Of a stretch of DNA of 64,000 nt, positions 34,918 to 43,643 are shown in pieces. The stretch comes from Blautia sp. MSJ-9 (lineage in GTDB: Bacteria; Bacillota; Clostridia; Lachnospirales; Lachnospiraceae), in assembly GCF_018919065.1 (NCBI RefSeq), contig NZ_JAHLQG010000043.1, forward strand, positions 141,221-205,220. The letters are read 5' to 3'. A program made the translations under genes and the position numbers. Under the pieces are notes generated by a model. That model was not told the origin of the DNA. It was given only the letters and a program-made list of their open reading frames with translations, and did not search any database. Within the stretch, counting starts at the first letter, position 1. Each line of letters begins with the position of its first letter.

Positions 34918-37539
34918 ATGGAGAGAAGGAGATTTCTCGCAATCGTAATGACTGTGCTGATGGTTATTTCTATGATTCCATCCATGGTTTTTGCGGCAGC
35001 TCCGTCAGGAGAGCTGGGTGGTAAGCTTAAGATTAAGGGGCTTGCAGCTGTAGGAGTAAGTCTGAGCGCAGATTACTCAAAAATCACACCGGAGGGAGTG
35101 ACTGATGAAGATTTTACTTTTTCATGGTCAAGACAGACGGATGACAAGCAACTGACACAGGTAGGTACTGAGAAGACTTACACGATTACTCAGGATGACC
35201 TGGGATATAAACTGGTGCTTGATCTTACACCAGTAGATGGCAGTGTACTTACAGGCACACTTACAGCGAAGACCTTAGAAGTTGTTTCTACAGAGGAAGA
35301 AGCTAAGGCAGTGGCAGAGCAGACTCCAGAGGAAGGTGCTTTGTTGGAAGAAACTACAGATGAAACGAATTATGAGAATGCAGATGAGACAGACAATACA
35401 GAGGAAACTGACGATTCCCAGATGAAGATCTATACAGAAGATCAGCTTCAGATAGATGAGAATGGAAATGTACAGACAGATGAATCTGACAAAGGAAGCG
35501 AAGAGCCATATGAAGCAACAGCTACAGTAGATGGCAGCGAGGACCAGATCTGCGATTTTGGAACAATCGGCAGTGATACAGAAGATTTAGAAGCTCAGTT
35601 TGTCAAGATTACCAATACTGGAAGCGAGACACTGAATTTTCTGGCAATCAGTCCGGAGCATTTTATGGCAGAAGATATAGAAGAACCGTTGGAACCAGGC
35701 GATTCCATAAATGTATGGGTACAGCCTCGTAAGGGATTGGATGCAGGAGACTATGATGATATGGTCACATATCAGACAGAGGAAGGTACAGAGGTATCTT
35801 TTGAAGCAAAAGTATCTGTAGAAGGTACAGGAGATGCGACAGATGATGAACAGGATCCTCTTGATAAAGTTACAATGGATGATGCAATCGATACTGCATC
35901 AGATTTGAAGTCCAATGGAGCTTCTGAAGAAGGCGACAGTGACCAGACAGATAACGTTGAAACTCCATCCACAAAGGATGATGCAGTTGTAAATCCAGAT
36001 GAAGAACCGGACGCAGATAATAATGCAGATGCAACTCTGGAAGCACAGTCTCTGGATGCGAATACAGGAAGCCTCAGTTTCAGCGATATTGAGGAGAACT
36101 ATACAACAGCTAATGAGACACTGTCTGTAACAATAACAAATACAGGAGACAGTACGGTTACTTTAAAAGTTCCACAGTCAGAATATTTCGATATTATGGC
36201 AGAGGATGGAAGTGAAGCAGTATCCGGTGCACAGATTGCCAAAGGGGAATCTGTGATGTTTATGGTACACCCGAAGGCCGGACTTGTGAAAGGTAATTAC
36301 AGCGATACATTGATCTTTTCCAGTGAAGAGGATTCAGAGGTTGCTGCGCAGGTAACAGCAGAAGTTTCTGTAAAAGAAGCACAGCAGGAACAGATCACAG
36401 AAGTGCAGACAGATCCTGCAACTATTAATTATGACAGCCTGAAAGAAGGTTATGACACTCCTGAAAGTACAACAGTGACACTTACGAATACAGGAAACAC
36501 AACCGTATCGCTGATTCAGCCGACAGCAGAGAACTTTAATATCGGAGATCTTACTGCATCTGTTTTGGATCCGGGAGATACTGCATCCTTTACAGTAACA
36601 CCTGTAACTGGTCTTACAGTAGGAAGTTACGTGGACAGTATCCAGATCATGCGGAACAATGATAACGGAGAACAGGAAGTTTTGACAACAGTAAATGCAG
36701 CGATCGCTGTTTCGGAAGTGGAAAAAGTCTACAAATTATCTGTAAACCCGACAGCTCTGGATTTCGGAAATACAAAGGCTGGATACAATGAAGCGCCGAA
36801 GGCACAGAAGGTTACAGTAACAAATGAAGGAAACACAAATGTGACATTATATGCGCCATCTGCTTCTAACTTCAAAATCGGTAAACTTTCCGCAGCAGAA
36901 CTTGCGCCGGGAGAGAGTTGTACATTTAAGATCCGTCCGAAAGATGGACTGGAGGCAGGTTCCTATACGGAGACGATCACAATTGACAATGAGCAGAATA
37001 TCAGTGCAAAAGTCAATGTCAGCTTTACTGTAAAGGCAGTACGTAAGGCAAAGATCGCGGACCCTGCAGATAATAAGATCACAGGAATCAGCTCAGATGG
37101 ATATACCACACAGTCCAAGATCACTTTCACAGCAGTTGGAGCAGGTATGGACAATGAGAGTCCTGGAAAAGGTGATGTCCGTTACGTGCCATATAACTGG
37201 AAAGTTATCAATACAAACAGTTGGAGCAGTGCACCTTATACAGCAGCATTTGGAATTACAAAAGCAGGAACTTATACTCTGACAGTTGTATTTGACCAGC
37301 AGAAGTATAATGGAAGTGAGTGGGAGAATACCGGAGAACAGGATACCAAACAGGTAAACTTCAATATTACTCAGGCCCAGACTGTTACAGCAACTCCAAC
37401 TCCACAGCCAAACGGAGCAACGACAAAATCCGCAGTAAAAACAGGTGATAATACTCCGATTGCACCATTCGTGCTTATCCTGGCAGTTGCAGTCGGATGT
37501 ATTGCAGGCGTTGTAATCTATAAAAAGAAAAATAAATAG
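34918..37539 (+). CDS. Large surface protein with tandem Ig/ASH-like repeats and C-terminal anchor
   Basis: The 873-residue protein starts at 34918 behind AAAGGAGG. Residues 1-30 are a signal peptide ending MVFAAAP. An Ig-like domain (about 35-115) precedes a Glu/Asp/Thr-rich linker. Four beta-sandwich repeats of about 95 residues follow, each with a LxFGxxxxGY..VTxTNTGN core and a PxxGLxxGxYxDTI strand, the pattern of ASH/choice-of-anchor-D modules. A last domain has aromatic VPYNWKVINTNSWS. The end (AVKTGDNTPIAPFVLILAVAVG...YKKKNK) is a sortase-like TGD motif, helix and basic tail. It is likely an adhesion or structural wall protein. Confidence 0.85.
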   Translation: MERRRFLAIVMTVLMVISMIPSMVFAAAPSGELGGKLKIKGLAAVGVSLSADYSKITPEGVTDEDFTFSWSRQTDDKQLTQVGTEKTYTITQDDLGYKLVLDLTPVDGSVLTGTLTAKTLEVVSTEEEAKAVAEQTPEEGALLEETTDETNYENADETDNTEETDDSQMKIYTEDQLQIDENGNVQTDESDKGSEEPYEATATVDGSEDQICDFGTIGSDTEDLEAQFVKITNTGSETLNFLAISPEHFMAEDIEEPLEPGDSINVWVQPRKGLDAGDYDDMVTYQTEEGTEVSFEAKVSVEGTGDATDDEQDPLDKVTMDDAIDTASDLKSNGASEEGDSDQTDNVETPSTKDDAVVNPDEEPDADNNADATLEAQSLDANTGSLSFSDIEENYTTANETLSVTITNTGDSTVTLKVPQSEYFDIMAEDGSEAVSGAQIAKGESVMFMVHPKAGLVKGNYSDTLIFSSEEDSEVAAQVTAEVSVKEAQQEQITEVQTDPATINYDSLKEGYDTPESTTVTLTNTGNTTVSLIQPTAENFNIGDLTASVLDPGDTASFTVTPVTGLTVGSYVDSIQIMRNNDNGEQEVLTTVNAAIAVSEVEKVYKLSVNPTALDFGNTKAGYNEAPKAQKVTVTNEGNTNVTLYAPSASNFKIGKLSAAELAPGESCTFKIRPKDGLEAGSYTETITIDNEQNISAKVNVSFTVKAVRKAKIADPADNKITGISSDGYTTQSKITFTAVGAGMDNESPGKGDVRYVPYNWKVINTNSWSSAPYTAAFGITKAGTYTLTVVFDQQKYNGSEWENTGEQDTKQVNFNITQAQTVTATPTPQPNGATTKSAVKTGDNTPIAPFVLILAVAVGCIAGVVIYKKKNK

Positions 37540-37549
37540 AAACAAATTG

Positions 37550-37576
37550 TTAGCACTCATTTTAAATGAGTGCTAA
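37550..37576. promoter_or_regulatory. CIRCE operator (HrcA binding site)
   Basis: TTAGCACTC, nine bases, then GAGTGCTAA is an exact CIRCE inverted repeat, the site of the heat-shock repressor HrcA. It lies just upstream of a promoter reading toward htpG. It is followed by TTTTTT and sits 11 bases after the surface-protein stop, so the same hairpin may also terminate that gene. Confidence 0.93.
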
Positions 37577-37583
37577 TTTTTTC

Positions 37584-37612
37584 TTGACTTTTGAGATAAA
37601 TGGTATTACTAT
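37584..37612 (+). promoter_or_regulatory. htpG promoter next to CIRCE
   Basis: TTGACT (37584-37589), a 17-bp spacer and TACTAT (37607-37612) begin 8 bases after the CIRCE element. The transcript would have a leader of about 280 bases. Confidence 0.75.
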
Positions 37613-37692
37613 ATCTCTCAGAGATGCAACTTATGGAAGTCAGAAGCTATTTTGAGGGAGAAATAAAAGAGAGTAGTTTTGACATCCAACTG

Positions 37693-37768
37693 TTAGAGTG
37701 TGTTTGAGAAATTCAAATACACTCTAGAGCGTGCAGATTGCGGGAATGTTTTTTCAAACACGCTCTAA
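37693..37768. repeat. Small inverted-repeat element in the htpG leader
   Basis: Outer 15-base arms (TTAGAGTGTGTTTGA 37693-37707 and TCAAACACGCTCTAA 37754-37768) enclose two related hairpins, AGAGTGTGTTTGA/TCAAATACACTCT and AGAGCGTG/CACGCTCT. The 76-bp unit looks like a palindromic mobile-type repeat or a cruciform RNA structure in the 5' leader. No coding sequence lies in it. Confidence 0.6.
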
Positions 37769-37898
37769 GACAAGTAGGAAAGCAGTGAATTGACAGAAAA
37801 AAGTTGCAGCAAATGTATCTGTTCAGTATCTTGCGAAATAGCAGATCGCTGAATAGTTACCAGTAAATACCTATAAAATAAAAAGGAGTGTGGACAGC

Positions 37899-39962
37899 AT
37901 GGCTGTAAAACATGGAAGTTTATCAATCAACAGTGAAAATATTTTCCCGATTATCAAGAAATGGTTATATTCCGACCATGATATTTTTGTAAGAGAGCTG
38001 GTTTCCAATGGATGCGATGCTATTACAAAACTGAAAAAGCTGGAAGTAATGGGAGAGTATTCTTTCCCGGAAGGTTATAAACCAGAGATTCAGGTAATCG
38101 TAAATCCTGATGAGAAGACTCTGAAATTTATCGATAATGGTATTGGTATGACTGCTGAAGAAGTAGAGAAATACATTACCCAGATTGCTTTTTCCGGCGC
38201 AACTCAGTTCCTTGAGAAATATAAAGACAAAACAACAGATGACCAGATCATCGGTCATTTTGGACTTGGTTTTTATTCTGCGTTCATGGTAGCAGATGAA
38301 GTACACATTGACACTCTTTCTTATACAGAAGGTGCACAGCCTGTACACTGGACCTGCGATGGCGGAACAGAATATGACATCCAGGAAGGAAACAAGAACA
38401 CAGTTGGTACAGAGATCACACTGTTCCTGAACGAAGACTGCCTGGAATTCGCAAATGAATACCGTATGCGTGAAATCCTTGAAAAATACTGTTCCTTTAT
38501 GCCGGTTCATATTTATCTTTCCAAAGCAAATGCACCACAGGAATATGAGACAATTGATGAATCTGAATTAAGAGACGATGATGTAGTTGTTGAACATATT
38601 CATGAAGATGCAAAGACAGAAGAGAAAGAGAATGAAAACGGCGAGAAAGAAGTAGTTGAAGTTTCTCCTGCAAAGGATAAAGTAAAGATTAACAAACGTC
38701 CGGTTTCTATCAGTGATATTAATCCTCTTTGGATGAAACATCCGAATGAATGCACAGATGATGAATACAAAGAGTTCTACCGCAAAGTATTTATGGATTA
38801 CAAGGAGCCGTTATTCTGGATCCATCTGAACATGGATTATCCGTTTAACTTAAAAGGTATCCTGTACTTCCCGAAAATCAATACAGAATACGATTCCATT
38901 GAAGGAACTATCAAACTGTACAATAATCAGGTATTCATCGCAGACAATATTAAGGAAGTAATTCCTGAATTCCTGCTTCTGCTCAAAGGTGTGATCGATT
39001 GTCCGGATCTTCCACTGAACGTATCCAGAAGTGCACTTCAGAACGACGGATTTGTACAGAAGATTTCTGAGTACATTTCCAAGAAGGTAGCAGACAAGCT
39101 GACTGGAATGTGCAAGACAGATCGTGAATCTTATGAGAAATACTGGGATGACATCAGCCCATTTATCAAATATGGCTGCATCAAAGACAGCAAGTTTGCA
39201 GAGAAGATGGGAGACTATGTACTTTTCAAGAACCTTGATGGCAAATACCTCACATTGAAAGACTGTATCGAAGAGAATAAGAAAGAAGACGCAGAAGCTC
39301 AGACAGAAGAGAAGAAAGAAGATACAGCAGCAGACGAGAACAAGGATGCACAGGAAAAAGAGCCTGAGAAGACAATTATCTTCTATGTAACTGATGAAGT
39401 TCAGCAGAGCCAGTACATCAATATGTTTAAAGAAGCAGGAAAAGACGCTGTTATTCTGAAACACAACATTGACAGTGCGTTTATTTCAAGCCTTGAGCAG
39501 AAACATCAGGATGTACAGTTTAAACGTATCGATGCTGACTTGACTGAGGAAATGAAAGGCGAAGGTACTACTGACGAAGAAACAGTAAAAGCACTGACAG
39601 AACTTTTCCGTAAGAACCTTCACAAAGATAAACTGGAAGTACGTGTAGAGAATCTCAAGAATGAGAGTGTATCTGCAATGGTGACACTTTCTGAAGAGAG
39701 CCGCCGTATGCAGGATATGATGAGAATGTACAATATGTATGGAATGGATCCGAACATGTTTGGCGGACAGGAAACACTTATCCTGAATGCAAATCATCCT
39801 CTGGTTAAATATCTGGCAGAGAACAAAGAGTCTGACAAAGCTCCGGTAATCTGCGAGCAGTTATATGACCTTGCAATGATGAGTCACAAACAGCTTTCAC
39901 CTGAAGAAATGACCAAGTTTGTTCAGAGAAGCAATGAAATTCTTCTAATGATAGCAAAATAA
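37899..39962 (+). CDS. htpG: HtpG, Hsp90-family molecular chaperone
   Basis: The 687-residue protein has the GHKL ATPase N-domain with RELVSNGCDAITKLKKLE (Asn ligand), DNGIGMTAEEVEKYI and GHFGLGFYSAFMVAD. The middle domain has ILYFPKINTEYDS and NVSRSALQNDGFV, which carries the catalytic Arg. The C-terminal dimer domain follows. Charged Glu/Lys-rich insertions occur near residues 230-255 and 465-495, as in some clostridial proteins. The start at 37899 has AAGGAG 10 bases upstream; an in-frame GTG at 37890 is less likely. CIRCE control suggests induction by heat. Confidence 0.95.
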   Translation: MAVKHGSLSINSENIFPIIKKWLYSDHDIFVRELVSNGCDAITKLKKLEVMGEYSFPEGYKPEIQVIVNPDEKTLKFIDNGIGMTAEEVEKYITQIAFSGATQFLEKYKDKTTDDQIIGHFGLGFYSAFMVADEVHIDTLSYTEGAQPVHWTCDGGTEYDIQEGNKNTVGTEITLFLNEDCLEFANEYRMREILEKYCSFMPVHIYLSKANAPQEYETIDESELRDDDVVVEHIHEDAKTEEKENENGEKEVVEVSPAKDKVKINKRPVSISDINPLWMKHPNECTDDEYKEFYRKVFMDYKEPLFWIHLNMDYPFNLKGILYFPKINTEYDSIEGTIKLYNNQVFIADNIKEVIPEFLLLLKGVIDCPDLPLNVSRSALQNDGFVQKISEYISKKVADKLTGMCKTDRESYEKYWDDISPFIKYGCIKDSKFAEKMGDYVLFKNLDGKYLTLKDCIEENKKEDAEAQTEEKKEDTAADENKDAQEKEPEKTIIFYVTDEVQQSQYINMFKEAGKDAVILKHNIDSAFISSLEQKHQDVQFKRIDADLTEEMKGEGTTDEETVKALTELFRKNLHKDKLEVRVENLKNESVSAMVTLSEESRRMQDMMRMYNMYGMDPNMFGGQETLILNANHPLVKYLAENKESDKAPVICEQLYDLAMMSHKQLSPEEMTKFVQRSNEILLMIAK

Positions 39963-39965
39963 TTG

Positions 39966-40020
39966 AGAGTGCTGTGTGCCAGTGGTGCATGTTTAGCATC
40001 GATCATAGTGAACGAAGATA
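39966..40020 (-). repeat. Dispersed repeat family A, third (partial) copy
   Basis: Read on the minus strand, this stretch matches part of the copies at 51740-51898 and 60695-60830: an ATCTTCGTTCACTATGATCG-like part, then the GCACCACTGGCACAC segment. It covers about one third of the element and lies just after htpG. Confidence 0.5.
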
Positions 40021-40034
40021 TAATGTAAATTTTG

Positions 40035-40080
40035 AAAAAGAGTGGTCTGGAAGAACAATCTGGACTGCTCTTTTTGAATT
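40035..40080 (+). terminator. Terminator after htpG
   Basis: A 17-bp stem with several G-U pairs (40035-40051 with 40059-40075) ends in TTTTT. Confidence 0.85.
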
Positions 40081-40133
40081 GTAAGTATTGACAAATGTCT
40101 TATAAATTTTTATGATTAATTTGCTGATATATA

Positions 40134-40181
40134 TGTCGAATTCATGGAAAATACAATGACATCCCAACAATAAATGTCGTA
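40134..40181 (+). promoter_or_regulatory. Candidate Spo0A boxes upstream of a Spo0A-C gene
   Basis: TGTCGAA at 40134-40140 is an exact match to the 0A box. TGTCGTA at 40175-40181 differs at one base. They are about four helical turns apart and 93-140 bases before the Spo0A-C-domain gene. Binding is inferred. Confidence 0.45.
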
Positions 40182-40273
40182 ACTCTTCTTTACATTATCA
40201 GGAAATGTGTGTAAATAAGTGAGAACTCCAGACCTGTGATAATACTGGTATGGAAAGTTGGGAGGAAAGATAT

Positions 40274-40615
40274 ATGGTAGAAGTATATGGAATTATTAGA
40301 AAATTAGGAGCAACATCAAAGTACAAGGGTTATTATTATGTTGCAGATGCTGTAAAAATGGCACAGGGAATTCATGAACGTCCTGTGAAAGTTACAAAAG
40401 ATATTTATCCTGCTATTGCAAGAAAATATAAATCAACACCATCAAATGTAGAGCATAATATAAGGACATTAGTAAACTTATGCTGGGTGAATCATAAAGA
40501 TACACTGGAAGAAATCGCCGGATGTACAATGGTGGATAAGCCTACTAACAGTGAATTTATAGATATTCTGGTTTACTACCTGCATTACGGGCAGAAGACA
40601 GCAGTCAATGACTAG
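40274..40615 (+). CDS. Stand-alone Spo0A C-terminal domain protein
   Basis: The 113-residue protein is almost entirely the Spo0A output domain: IIRKLGATSKYKGYYYVADAV, then TKDIYPAIARKYKSTPSNVEHNIRTLV (recognition region) and VDKPTNSEFIDIL at the end. It has no receiver domain, so it cannot be switched on by phosphorylation as Spo0A is. It may compete for or share 0A boxes. The start at 40274 is set by GGGAGG 10 bases upstream; 40250 is an in-frame alternative without a site. Confidence 0.85.
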   Translation: MVEVYGIIRKLGATSKYKGYYYVADAVKMAQGIHERPVKVTKDIYPAIARKYKSTPSNVEHNIRTLVNLCWVNHKDTLEEIAGCTMVDKPTNSEFIDILVYYLHYGQKTAVND

Positions 40616-40620
40616 ATAGA

Positions 40621-41121
40621 TTACAGTTTTTCGCAGGAAATGTGATGACTGGAGAAAAAAGTAATCAGGGAATCGTCCCAGAGATGTTCTAGGCGTTTGT
40701 CCAGACAGAAAGAAGCATAAGAAACACCTGTTGTACACAATAATGCCTGATTTTTATATTGAATATTCAGATAAAAATTGCGGACAGGAATATCTGTGAC
40801 AGAGCTTTCGTTCTTTAGCAGAGCCAGTGTCTGATTATGAGAGAGCTCAAATACGATTTTAAAGTTTAAAGGAGTACGCCTGCCGCGTATGATAGAGAAA
40901 CAGTAGGCCTTTACATTTTCCCATAGAGAATATTCCGCAGACTTTTCAAGTAGCGAGGTTTTTGCTTCTGTATCAAAAAAATCGTATTGAAGTTTACCGT
41001 CGATTGTAAATGTATTGAAGGTTGTAATGGTTGCTTCAACAAAAGAAAAGCAATCAAATACTTCACCAAGCAGGAGCTTATTCATAAAATCTTTGATATC
41101 AATAATTTTTAAAGCAAGCAT
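40621..41121 (-). CDS. Conserved protein of unknown function (DUF5721-like)
   Basis: The protein of about 166 residues begins MLALKIIDIKDFMNKLLLGEVFD and contains ATITTFNTFTIDGKLQYDFF and RTPLNFKIVFELS, a pattern I associate with DUF5721 of clostridia. GAGAGGTG lies 7 bases before the ATG at 41121; an upstream in-frame start at 41163 lacks one. No catalytic motif is evident. It stands alone, convergent with the Spo0A-C gene with only 5 bases between stops. Confidence 0.7.
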   Translation of the reverse strand: MLALKIIDIKDFMNKLLLGEVFDCFSFVEATITTFNTFTIDGKLQYDFFDTEAKTSLLEKSAEYSLWENVKAYCFSIIRGRRTPLNFKIVFELSHNQTLALLKNESSVTDIPVRNFYLNIQYKNQALLCTTGVSYASFCLDKRLEHLWDDSLITFFSSHHISCEKL

Positions 41122-41330
41122 ATAACACCTCTCTGACGACACATTTCTGATTATTTTTTTCATGGATTCAACAGCGCTCCCTGCAAGAATGCGAGGAGCG
41201 TTTTTTATTATAAATCACTTTTAAAAAAAAGAACAGAGTTTTTGAGAAAAAGTCTTTTCAAACGTAGATCAGTATGATAATATATATCTGGTATTGAATA
41301 CTACATATAATGGAAAAGAGGACGATATAA

Positions 41331-42170
41331 TTGAGATATAAGATTGTCATAGATAGTTGTGGAGAACTTTTAGATGAATGGAAGAACGATGAACGTTTTG
41401 AATCTGTTCCGCTGACACTGATGGTGGGAGCAGAGCAGATCATAGATGATGAAACATTTAATCAGGCAGATTTCCTTAAGAAAGTAGTTGCCTGCCCGGA
41501 GTGTCCGAAATCAGCCTGCCCGTCACCGGAGAGATATATGAGAGCATATGACTGCGAAGCAGAACACATTTATGCAGTAACATTATCATCTGAATTGAGT
41601 GGATCTTATAACAGTGCATTACTTGGAAGAAATCTTGTGCTGGAAGATCATCCGGAGAAGAAGATCCACGTATTTAATTCACGTTCCGCATCCATCGGTC
41701 AGTCACTGATCGGGATGAAGATCCAGGAATGCGAAGAAGCAGGAATGAGTTTTGAGGACGTTGTAGAAACAGTAGAACATTACATTGAAGGGCAGCATAC
41801 ATTTTTCGTACTTGAAAATCTCGATACATTAAGAAAGAATGGCCGTCTCAGCAAGGTAAAAGCTTTAGTTGCAAGCGCACTGAAGATCAAACCAGTTATG
41901 GGATCCACAGATGAGGGAAGTATCTGTCAGCTGGATCAGGCCAGAGGAATGAACCGTGCTATGATCAAAATGGTAGAACAGGTCATTGAGAAAACCCCTG
42001 ACAGCGCAGACAAGACACTGGCTATCAGCCACTGCAACTGTCCTGCAAGAGCTCAGGTGCTTAAAGAAGCCTTTGAAGAGAGAATGAAACTTGCGAAGAT
42101 CATAGTTCTCGATACAGCGGGTGTCAGCTCTATGTATGCAAACGATGGTGGCGTGATCGTTGCTGTATAA
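41331..42170 (+). CDS. DegV-family fatty-acid-binding protein
   Basis: The 279-residue protein has the DegV fold: YKIVIDSCGELLDEW at the start, AVTLSSELSGSYNSALLGRNL (fatty-acid carboxylate site), SASIGQSLIGMKIQE, and a C-terminal AGVSSMYANDGGVIVAV. FakB-type members present exogenous fatty acids to the FakA kinase; no FakA-like gene is nearby, so the role is by family only. The start is TTG at 41331 with GAGGA upstream. Confidence 0.88.
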   Translation: MRYKIVIDSCGELLDEWKNDERFESVPLTLMVGAEQIIDDETFNQADFLKKVVACPECPKSACPSPERYMRAYDCEAEHIYAVTLSSELSGSYNSALLGRNLVLEDHPEKKIHVFNSRSASIGQSLIGMKIQECEEAGMSFEDVVETVEHYIEGQHTFFVLENLDTLRKNGRLSKVKALVASALKIKPVMGSTDEGSICQLDQARGMNRAMIKMVEQVIEKTPDSADKTLAISHCNCPARAQVLKEAFEERMKLAKIIVLDTAGVSSMYANDGGVIVAV

Positions 42171-42306
42171 GCAGATCTTTTAGCTGTGAAAGTTTTCTGA
42201 TGATGACGTGATATGCAAAAATACGAGAATGGATTAACTATTTTCTTTTGTAAAAAAGTGTGCTATAATCAGAAAATACGAAATATTGATGCAAAGGAGA
42301 TCTATC

Positions 42307-42831
42307 ATGAGCCAGAAGAAAGTCGATGCTTATAAGGTCAGAAAAGGACAGAGAAGCAAAGTAGACAAAAAAGAAAGAATGCTTTTTGGACTGGAAATGT
42401 TTGCCTGGGCATTTATTTGCGTTGTAATTGTTGGATGGATTGGCTATTCTGCATATGTAAAAGTAACAGGAGCCAAGGAGAGCGTGGTTCAGAATACAGT
42501 AATGGATACTACTGCACTTGATAACTACATTTCAAATCTGTCAACAGACACAACAGATAATACCGACAGCACAGACGCCGATACTGCAGATACAGATGAA
42601 GAAGATACAACCGCTTCTGCAGACGCGGACAGCGAAGATGCAGCCGCAGCAGACACAACCGCAGATACCTCTGAAACAGATGCTGTGACAGAGACAGAAT
42701 CTGCAGACACAGAAGAAGCAGCTGACGATACAGAAGCAGAAGATGCATCAGATGATACTGCAGCCGCAGATGATTCTGAAACAGATACAACAGATTCCGC
42801 TTCAACAACAGACAGCACAGATGCTGAATAA
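42307..42831 (+). CDS. Single-pass membrane protein with long Thr/Asp/Glu/Ala/Ser tail
   Basis: The 174-residue protein has a basic N-terminus (MSQKKVDAYKVRKGQRSK), one transmembrane helix (about 31-53, FAWAFICVVIVGWIGYSAYV) and an acidic low-complexity tail of about 100 residues built from T, D, E, A and S. The basic cytosolic side and outward tail resemble wall-spanning or disordered surface segments. AAAGGAG precedes the ATG at 42307, and an extended -10 TGCTATAAT lies at 42261. Function unknown. Confidence 0.75.
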   Translation: MSQKKVDAYKVRKGQRSKVDKKERMLFGLEMFAWAFICVVIVGWIGYSAYVKVTGAKESVVQNTVMDTTALDNYISNLSTDTTDNTDSTDADTADTDEEDTTASADADSEDAAAADTTADTSETDAVTETESADTEEAADDTEAEDASDDTAAADDSETDTTDSASTTDSTDAE

Positions 42832-42847
42832 AATTAAATGAAATCAG

Positions 42848-42900
42848 ATAAGTCCCCTGCCGTGATTACGAAGAGTGATAAGCAGAGGACTTATTTATTA
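42848..42900 (+). terminator. Terminator after the acidic-tail gene
   Basis: ATAAGTCC at 42848-42855 pairs with GGACTTAT at 42887-42894, with further pairing inside, then TTATTA follows. Confidence 0.65.
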
Positions 42901-42950
42901 TCTATAATTATAAGAAGAAATCCCGCAGGCAGGATTTGTTGCTGAAATAA

Positions 42951-42980
42951 AAAAATCCCCGGATGATCCAGGGATTTTTT
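42951..42980 (-). terminator. Terminator facing the csp gene
   Basis: AAAAATCCC (42951-42959) pairs with GGGATTTTT (42971-42979). T-runs are present in both directions; it lies 72 bases after the csp stop on the minus strand. Confidence 0.8.
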
Positions 42981-43052
42981 GAGGTTTAATCCGTATAGAA
43001 AAGTGCGGAATTCAATCCTCTGTCGTTAACAAAAATTATAAACAGTTATGAA

Positions 43053-43253
43053 TTATAATTTTGTAACGTTTGCAGCCTGCATGCCACGAGCGCCTTCTGT
43101 TAAGTCGTATGTTACAGCCTGGCCTTCTTCAAGGGATTTGAATCCTTCACCATTGATAGCGGAGAAATGTACAAATACGTCTGCACCGTCTTCACCAGTG
43201 ATAAATCCGTAACCTTTTTCTGCGTTGAACCATTTTACAGTTCCCTTGTTCAT
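43053..43253 (-). CDS. Cold-shock domain protein (CspA family)
   Basis: The 66-residue protein ([28 protein letters not shown]) has the RNP1 and RNP2 RNA-binding motifs of cold-shock OB-fold proteins. It acts as an RNA chaperone. GGAGG is 9 bases before the ATG. The 5' region up to about 43380 is AT-rich with several inverted repeats, consistent with the long structured leaders typical of csp genes. Confidence 0.96.
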   Translation of the reverse strand: MNKGTVKWFNAEKGYGFITGEDGADVFVHFSAINGEGFKSLEEGQAVTYDLTEGARGMQAANVTKL

Positions 43254-43411
43254 GTTGTTACCTCCATAAAAAATAAAAAAATTATATAGTTTCTGGCAAA
43301 TAAAAAATCACCAGATTTTACAGATTATATACTGTTATATAATCTCTAAAAACCAGTGACTATACATTAAATAATCCAGATATGAATTGATTATATCTCC
43401 CGTATTTTGAA

Positions 43412-43606
43412 TTGTCAAGCAAAAAAGACTTGGCGAAAGCAAAAAAAGGACTTTATAAAACGCATGGTTTCGTGTATTATGTATATCAGAAAGTTACTGC
43501 CTGTAACCGGCTATTCTATGAAGTACATAAGAAAGAGCCGGACAGACAGCAGCAATATGTAAATTATGTAATATCAAGGAGAGAGGAACTGCTTTTAAGA
43601 TATTAA
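43412..43606 (+). CDS. Short frame, possibly a truncated gene
   Basis: The frame gives about 60 residues, with a readable part LAKAKKGLYKTHGFVYYVYQ and a basic helical end. No ATG is available, the only starts are TTG (43412, 43430), and no ribosome-binding site is seen. It ends 37 bases before pyrC. It may be the 3' remnant of a longer gene or a weakly translated small protein. I do not recognise a family. Confidence 0.35.
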   Translation: MSSKKDLAKAKKGLYKTHGFVYYVYQKVTACNRLFYEVHKKEPDRQQQYVNYVISRREELLLRY

Positions 43607-43643
43607 CAGGATGCATCAGACCACAACGAAGGGAGAGAATTAC

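Noticed and set aside
42509..42818. Minus-strand frames rich in Ser/Val or Leu opposite the acidic-tail gene
   Set aside because: Low-complexity complements of the repetitive Thr/Asp/Glu/Ala codons.
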